A DNA stretch of 64,000 nt from contig NC_065886.2 of the NCBI RefSeq assembly GCF_932274485.2, positions 13,343,501 through 13,407,500 of the forward strand, in the 5' to 3' direction. Under the pieces are notes generated by a model that saw only the letters and a program-made list of their open reading frames with translations, was not told the DNA's origin and did no database searches. Every line of letters begins with the position of its first letter. Position 1 is the stretch's first letter. This document shows positions 57,211-64,000 of the stretch, piece after piece. The position numbers were made by a program, and so were the translations under genes. This DNA is from Patella vulgata. Taxonomy: Eukaryota > Mollusca > Gastropoda > Patellidae.

Positions 57211-57579
57211 AGAAAACGAAAGTTGTTAAAAAAAAAAACAGTTGAACGGCTTATTGTTAAAGATAACACTTGAGAAATGTTCCAAAATTAGTCACGTCTT
57301 CTTCTCTCTATACGTTGCCACAGTTCTTCCATCAAGGAAAGATGTCCAATAAAAGAATATCTTTTTATATACTGGTTGAAAAGCATCAATCCATTGAGGT
57401 GTTTGTTCTCGACAGTGGGGTTTTATGGTTATATTTGCTCCATGTTTTGTGGCACTAACCATGAAAGTTAATTATTCAATTTCCGCAGAACCTGACTGAA
57501 CTTGTATTTTATTACATTAAGTCACTATTCCTGTCACTGAGTGTGGGAAGTGAAATAAAATAGACAGATAGAAGGCATG

Positions 57580-58095
57580 TTTATTGAAGCCGTCGTTTCG
57601 TACACTGTAAATATCAAACAGTTGGGGACTTATTCATTCGACATTTAAATAGAATGAACTAAACTGGCTATTGCTGGTTCTTTTGATGGAAAGTATATAT
57701 ATTAAAGACGCCGTTTCGTATATTTTTAAAATTAAACATTTTCATTGAGGCCGTGGTTTCGTTCACTGTAAATATCAAACAATTGAAGACTAACTCGCTC
57801 GACATTTTAATAGAAGGAACTAAAGTGGCTATTGATTACATTGTGGTGAAATATAATAGACACATAGAAAGCGCATTTATTATCGTCGCCGTTTCGTACA
57901 TTTTAAAAATTAAACATGTTTGTGTTTATTGTCTCCATGGTTTCGTACACAGTTAGTATTAAACAGTTGAAGACAAAATCGCTCGACATTTATATGTTTT
58001 GTTCTTTTGATTCTTTTGGTGAAATCAAATATACGCAAAGAAGGCATATTTATTTAAGTCGCCATTTAAAAATTAAACATTGAAGCCGTCACCTC
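57580..58095 (+). repeat. Degenerate ~160-190-bp tandem repeat
   Basis: GCCGTCGTTTCGTACACTGT, GCCGTGGTTTCGTTCACTGT and CCATGGTTTCGTACACAGTT head successive units. Each has ATATCAAACA or TATTAAACA, then TCGACATTT. About three units plus remnants. Confidence 0.65.
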
Positions 58096-59066
58096 ATGAT
58101 CTTCACTGCAATGGATGCTTTTTTGTCAGGCCGTGAAACATTCTGGCGTGCTCCCCCCCCCCCTTGTAAGTGATGCGACGCGGGGATCGTGGCAAGGACA
58201 GTGGATTGTGATCGTTGAGATGATGTTAACTATGAAAAGATAAGTTTTCCGAGTTAATTGAATCAATGCCCCATTTTGAGAGGTAAACATCATCGCAACT
58301 ATCACAATATGTAGACATCTAGATCTCTTTCGGGCTATTGGCCCCTATGCGCTTCGATAATACATGTCACTTAATATATACGAGGTTGTTTGGTTTACTG
58401 TTAATCATACATTCAAGGGTGGTATTGCCATGGATGCAACGGAGGAGACAGCGATTATTTGTTCAGTCAAAATGTGTAAAAATAAACGTTCAGTCAAAAT
58501 GCCATGAAAATCTAGATACTCTTAATCTACGCACTTTAAATCAGGCGTTTGGAATTAATTGCATTTTTATCGAATAAATGTCAGTTTTACTGCATAAAAT
58601 GAAAGATTTCAAATGATGTCGATGCCATTTTCTATAATACGCTGACAGATAAACATGTTAATCGTTATACCAGGTTTAAGTTCTAGATGAGGTATGTTTA
58701 ATGCTGACCTTCCTGTCAGTTTCCATGTTGCACTCTCTCGAAGAAATAACTTTTTAAAATTATCAAGATTCAATGATTTTTTTTTTGTCATAGTTTTAGA
58801 AGGTGGTTTTGGACAATCTTTAATCCCAATAAAATTGACGAAAATGAAATATGGGAGCGAAAATGAAATTTCTGTTTCATTGCATTTTCACTTGTCTTAA
58901 GAAAGGACAAAAACAATAAAAACAACTCTGCCCAATATACATAAATATCTCAACTATCTATTTCTTTGAGGAACATGACCAAATCCAAAACAAAACTAAC
59001 ACAGTTATATGGGACAACAATCATACACTATCACGACCTTTCGAAAAGTATCCCTTTATTGTTATT
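58096..59066. other. No recognisable feature
   Basis: No supported gene or named repeat. Confidence 0.45.
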
Positions 59067-59275
59067 GGGGGGGGGGTTGCGAATGGTTAGCACGTGCGAG
59101 CTTTATCATACGGTCTGTCATTGAGTCAACTGGCGGGGTTTCGATTCCCCCATTGTACGTGGCAAGGAGTTGGTCGCCTGTCCAACCTCGTGGAAGCGAA
59201 TTATTAAAATAAAATTGAACCATGTGTTAGTCCCGAAATTACCTATTTTGTGTCGAGTAGACGTTAAACATAATA
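59067..59275 (+). mobile_element. SINE-B
   Basis: Head TTGCGAATGGTTAGCACGTG and GGTTTCGATTCCCCC. A central deletion joins CAACCTCGTGG to AAGCGAATTATT. The end is GTAGACGTTAAACA. Confidence 0.83.
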
Positions 59276-59575
59276 ATAATCATGCAAAATAAATAATTCT
59301 TTGATTTTGTTGAAAACTCAACCGCAATTGAAATCTAAAATAATTTTCTCGAGTGTATTTCCTATCTTTACAGCTTTGGGTCCTTCATGTTGCTGATAAT
59401 ATCATGTGTACTACAGCGGGATATACTGATTATCTATTATTGTTAATTATACTGCAGCAAGAATCATTATTATACTGTGCAATATTAATAATATTCAATA
59501 CATATTATAGTATAGCTTATAAGGTAATCTACACCATATAATTACACATAGTGTTAAAAGCTCATAAGTTTCAGC

Positions 59576-59845
59576 TAATTTAACACCATGAGTATGATTC
59601 TCAATGTCCCCCAATGCAATTTGGGTTCCGCTATAGCTAGAATGTCCAAGGGTCGAATCCACGTGTTGTTACTGGAAAACCATCGCTGACTTGAGAATCT
59701 TAAGTGTCTAATTTAACACCATGAGTATGATTCTTAATGTGCCTAATACAATTTGGATTTTGTTTATACAAAATGTCAGAGAATCTACAGCAGGGACGTG
59801 CAAGGTTCGAACCCAAGCGTTGTCCTAGAAAAACCTTCAGCGACT
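59576..59845 (+). repeat. Two-copy ~133-bp tandem repeat with a B-box-like core
   Basis: TAACACCATGAGTATGATTC occurs at 59581 and 59714. Each unit contains a GGTCGAATCC or GGTTCGAACCC motif and GAAAA.CCATCGC-like sequence. It may be a third tRNA-related retroelement or a decayed SINE. Confidence 0.6.
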
Positions 59846-60159
59846 TTAGAGTCTTGGTTTCCACGGGTCATATGTGTATAATGGCTCGAATGATACAAAA
59901 ACTGAGGTTCCGTGTATAGATTGAAGTGAATGCAAAAGATTCCTGGACATTTGAGATTTGATGAAGGGTAAGCGGAATCGCGTCTATCCGAGCATTGTAC
60001 GCGTATTTATTGAAATAAACATACCATATGTGAATCCGAGACGTTGATCTGAATTCCATTTGATCTCTCGGTAATCGGAATCGGTAAAAAAAACTAATCG
60101 GAGACACCAATGTCATAACCATTTTCTTTAATTGGCTTTAGCCATGAAAAATAATACTG

Positions 60160-60510
60160 ACGGGTTGACGAAACTTTAAACCCCATTCCAAGGTTCGGCA
60201 ATTCGCAATAGGAACAGATCAAACGAAAACGTTGGATTCCGAACAACTTTCATCGGTTTTCGTGAACCATTCAGGACATTAAACCCTCATTCCAACACTC
60301 GACAACGGAAAGTAGGAAAACACTATACGGAAACTTTCGTCGGTTCACATATACGGGACGGTAAACCACATTCCCTGGTTCGGCACTTGGAATTAGGAAA
60401 AGACTACACGGAAACGTTGATGCCACTTGGTGTTCTAACAACTTTCATGAACCATACGGGATGTTAAACCCATTCCATTCTTCGACAATTGGAATTAGTT
60501 GGAATCCCGG
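60160..60510 (+). repeat. Degenerate ~95-115-bp tandem repeat
   Basis: About four units, each with a (G/T)TTAAACCC.CATTCC start, a GTTCGGCA or TTCGACAA section, GGAATTAGG and ACGGAAAC. The start resembles a SINE 3' end. Confidence 0.6.
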
Positions 60511-60904
60511 AAACAAACATACGGCCGAAACTCCAGTGTCTTAGAAAAAACTTTCTTCTATTAGCTTTAATCAGAAGATTTTATTATTGTGTTGATGAGA
60601 GAATGGACACCATTTCTTCCTTCGGAAAAGAAATGTGATTGGCTTAATTTGAGTTGATCTATAATTAGATATGAAAGGGAGATGACTTCTGTGGGGATTT
60701 GTTTTCGATATTGCAAATGCTTTGATGGGTGGTCTGTCTTTCGTCATATTTCTTATAAGCACCACGAAAAGAAACTAATCATTGGCAATAAAATCAATAG
60801 CGAAGTTTCTTTTCCACACGAGGGATGAACATTTTTTAAAAAATAAATACTATAGATATTATCAAATGTTTCAAATGGATATTTATAAATATATAATTAT
60901 TGAT

Positions 60905-61770
60905 TATAAATAAGATGTTATGGGTTGATATATAAATACTACCAACATTATTTGTTACAAATAAATTTCATAAATGGATATTAATTTATAAATGCACAAT
61001 TATATAAACAAAATAAGATTTTATGGGTGGATATTTATAAATACTAGTAAGTATTAGTTATAATAAGATGTTATGGATGGATATTTATAAGTACTAGTAA
61101 GCATTATTAGTTATAATAAGATGTTATGGATGGATATTTATAAATACTAGTAAGCATTATTAGTTATAATAAGATGTTATGGATGGATATTTATAAGTAG
61201 TAGTAAGTATTAGTTATAATAAGATGTTATGGGTGGATATTTATAAATACTAGTAAGCATTGATTATAATAAGATGTTATGGATGGATATTTATAAATAC
61301 TAGTAATCATTGATTATAATAAGATGTTATGGGTGGATATTTATAAATACTAGTAAGTATTAGTTATAATAAGATGTTATGGATGGATATTTATAAATAC
61401 TAGTAAGCATTGATTATAATAAGATGTTATGGATGGATATTTATAAGTACTAGTAAGCATAATTAGTTATAATAAGATGTTATGGATGGATATTTATAAA
61501 TACTAGTAAGCATTGATTATAATAAGATGTTATGGATGGATATTTATAAATACTAGTAAGCATTAGTTATAATAAGATGTTATGGATGGATATTTATAAG
61601 TAGTAGTAAGCATTAGTTATAATAAGATGTTATGGATGGATATTTATAAATACTAGTAAGTATTAGTTATAATAAGATTTTTATGGGTGGATATTTATAA
61701 ATACTACTAAGCATTAGCTATAATATGATGTTATGGATGGATATTTATAAATACTAGTAAGATTATTAGT
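60905..61770 (+). repeat. 50-53-bp minisatellite (~16 copies)
   Basis: The core AATAAGATGTTATGGATGGA then TATTTATAAATACTAGTAAG recurs every 50 or 53 bp. Length variants differ by an extra ATT. The most regular part is 61060-61740. Confidence 0.92.
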
Positions 61771-61944
61771 ATTAGTTCGTCCTATAAATCACCGACAAGA
61801 GTGTTCTTTGGTTTAAACTGTCCAAAGTATTGCAAAAATTGACTGACAAGGAAGGGTATATGCATATTCCACTTATTAACTATTTAAAAGATTTCATAAA
61901 AAAAATGGACAAAATTATGTTTAAGAAGAATTGACCGGTGATAT

Positions 61945-62262
61945 AGAATTATAGCTACACTAACTGATGGGGCGAAACTATCGCTACACTGGCTGACGTG
62001 AAGGAACTATAGTTACACCGACCTACGGGGAGGTATTATAGCTATCCTGACCTTGGTGAACAGGAGGAACTATAGATACAGTGACTGACAGGGAGGAACT
62101 GTAGCTACACTGACCGACAGAGAGGAACTATAGCTACACTGAATGACGTGAAGGAACTATAGCTACACTGACTGGCGAGAAGCAACTATAGCTACACTGA
62201 CCGGCAGAGAGAAACTATGGCTACACTGACTGGCAGGGAGGAACTATAGCTACTGACCGACG
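61945..62262 (+). repeat. ~31-bp minisatellite (~10 copies)
   Basis: Units read GGAACTATAGCTACACTGAC plus variants of CGACAGAGA, with several substitutions each. Confidence 0.88.
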
Positions 62263-62741
62263 GTAAGACGGACAGCTTACATTAGATAAACTTTTTGAAA
62301 TATTTTGGTCGCTATATATTAACAAAATAAAATAACGCTCTTATCGAATCTTGTAGATGGTTAGTGCGTCCATTTCGTCTTTTAAAGACCCAGTTTCAAT
62401 GACATGAAATCATCTCGTGTCTCTTCTTTCTGCAGTGTAACAAATGTTGTGCAATAATTTTACGACCAAAGGGCATTCTTCATCCGTAAATCTGTTTTGA
62501 TGGATTATACAAATTGTTAATAACCAGTAACTAAAATAGAGAAACGGTGGCGGTGTTAAGAACAAAAGACATCAATCAAGTTTAATTAAATTTTTTTCAA
62601 GTCAACGTAATTCTTTGTACTAGAGTGTTTTGATAAATGACTTTATGGCACAAAATTGTCCATTGTTCAAAAAGATGAAATGACCTAGAGTTTCACGCCA
62701 TTCATCTCTAGGGTTCTTTACGCCCACACCATCGGAATTCG

Positions 62742-62742
62742 A

Positions 62743-62782
<40 letters not shown>

Positions 62783-63132
62783 TAGGTCCTTTCTGGACTA
62801 ACATATGGGTACACATGTGGAGGGTAGAGGTCTTGCTTAAAAGGAATAGAGTGAAGTTGGAAGACAATCGCGGCTCCCGAGAGAGAGAGGGGGGTGTTTA
62901 GCGTCCACTCGACACAAACTATGTCATTTCGGGACTGACATATGGTTCAGTTTTTTTTTCATTAATTGCCTTGCACGTAGGGATCTTTAGCAGTGGGAGG
63001 CAACCGGAGAACCTCGAAAAATGGATAGGCGACCCTACTCCTTGTGGGGGATTCGAAACCACGCCACTTGACTCAATGACAGACCTTATGATGCAACGCG
63101 TATACGTTAACCATTCGCCCCCCCCCCCCCCC
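62742..63132 (-). mobile_element. Two SINE-B pieces in tandem
   Basis: 62742-62812 has a GA microsatellite and TCTGGACTAACATATGG only. 62880-63132 is a longer copy from GCGTCCACTCGACACAAACT to ACGTTAACCATTCG and a C run. Confidence 0.8.
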
Positions 63133-63164
63133 GCGGAATTCGATGAAAAGTAGCCAGGAACATT

Positions 63165-63235
63165 TTTGCCTACTATTACTTCGAATTCCACCTGTCAAGG
63201 AGTATTTTACGTGTCCACAAGCGGTTCTTTATCCC
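63165..63235 (-). mobile_element. SINE-A fragment
   Basis: TTCGAATTCCACCTGTCAAG and TATTTTACGTGTCCACAAG from the centre of the family. Confidence 0.6.
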
Positions 63236-63519
63236 AATGATACGCGAACATCAAAGGATGACGTTACATCTCTATTTTAAACCGCATTAATCCAACTGGA
63301 ACAGAAAGGAAGTGTAGTGATTAATAGGCAAACACAAACCATCGAAATTTAATGAAATTTTAATGGCGATAAGTCTTCATTGTTCCGTTGGTGCAAAAAC
63401 GAAATCCAGTAGGAGGCTAGAAACCTATTAAATTCTTATTGTAAACATATGTATAAACACGAAACAACATCACTAAAATACACAAGCATCTTATGAAGTT
63501 CCAAGACTGTACAACGAGT

Positions 63520-63760
63520 GGGGGAGGGGGTTAGTGGTTCAACGCGTGCGCTTAAAATCACAAGGTCTGTCATTGGGCCAACTGAAATGGTTTCGATTGA
63601 ACGTGACTTTCCAACATCGTGGATTTTCTCCGGGTCCTCCGGTTTCCTTCAATACGCGCAAGCGAATTGTTAAAATAAAATTGAACCACATGTTCCCGAA
63701 ATGATCTATTTTGTGTCGAGTGGACGTTAAACCTCAAACCTCTCTTTCTCTTTCTTTTAA
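63520..63760 (+). mobile_element. SINE-B
   Basis: GTTAGTGGTTCAACGCGTGC, TCTCCGGGTCCTCCGGTTTC, GTGTCGAGTGGACGTTAAAC and a TC-rich tail. The B-box region is partly deleted. Confidence 0.85.
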
Positions 63761-63773
63761 CTGTTAAAGCCCC

Positions 63774-63838
63774 ATAAATGCAAGCGAATTATTAAAATAA
63801 ATTTAAACCATATGCGAGTCCATCTAGTTTGTGTCGCC
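63774..63838 (+). mobile_element. SINE-B fragment
   Basis: GCAAGCGAATTATTAAAATA and GAGTCCATCTAGTTTGTGTC directly after the previous copy. Confidence 0.7.
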
Positions 63839-63867
63839 GTTACACACACCGCCCCCCCCCACCCCAC

Positions 63868-63957
63868 ACACCGTTGTTGTGAATTGTACGTGTATATTTT
63901 GTGTCTTGTTCGTGGTCTTGTGTGGTGAAGTCCTCCTGCACTTAATATTAACCATTG
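63868..63957 (+). repeat. Dispersed repeat E, short copy
   Basis: GTGTCTTGTTCGTGGTCTTG, GTCCTCCTGCACTTAATATT: the 3' part of repeat E. Confidence 0.5.
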
Positions 63958-64000
63958 TATCAAGAGAAATCAACGAGTTATGACTCTTTAAATAAAATAA

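Overview
The window looks like AT-rich, repeat-dense nuclear DNA of a metazoan. Multi-exon GT-AG gene structure, two tRNA-derived SINE families, MITEs and minisatellites all point that way. A mollusc or other lophotrochozoan is my best guess, from the style of the repeats and from the neuroreceptor-like gene. The species cannot be fixed from sequence alone. Nothing is prokaryotic, and I see no CRISPR array, rRNA or free-standing tRNA gene.

I can support one protein-coding gene, at 18,667-27,182 on the plus strand. Nine exons join in frame with GT-AG introns to give a 1,117-residue protein with a consistent phase throughout. It has a signal peptide, two Venus-flytrap (VFT) ligand-binding domains of the metabotropic-glutamate-receptor type in tandem, a very short cysteine cluster, one transmembrane helix and an 81-residue cytoplasmic tail. 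It lacks the seven-helix bundle of class C GPCRs and the kinase or cyclase domains of other VFT receptors. This is the most interesting object in the window.

The rest is mobile and repetitive DNA. SINE-A (tRNA-like head, ATTTC-rich tail) and SINE-B (Ser/Leu-like tRNA head, TC-repeat tail) occur more than 30 times in both orientations. Several copies have clear target-site duplications, and the two families share the end of their 3' region. A MITE family with TTAAAGATGCATT-like ends occurs at least seven times, twice with a large foldback inside. Other inverted-repeat elements lie at 536-1,223, 12,644-12,839 and 14,860-15,196.

Layout: 1-8,412 holds a recent duplication. Its units carry a TIR element with a Mutator-like (MULE) transposase C-terminal remnant plus a 1.4-kb companion segment. 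The first unit is bracketed by 160-bp direct repeats. From 8,413 to 18,563 there are SINEs, MITEs and a 27-bp minisatellite. The receptor gene spans 18,667-27,182, with SINE pieces and a decayed exon copy in its introns. From 27,183 to 64,000 I see no convincing gene, only SINEs, MITEs, dispersed repeats and minisatellites, the largest at 60,905-61,770.
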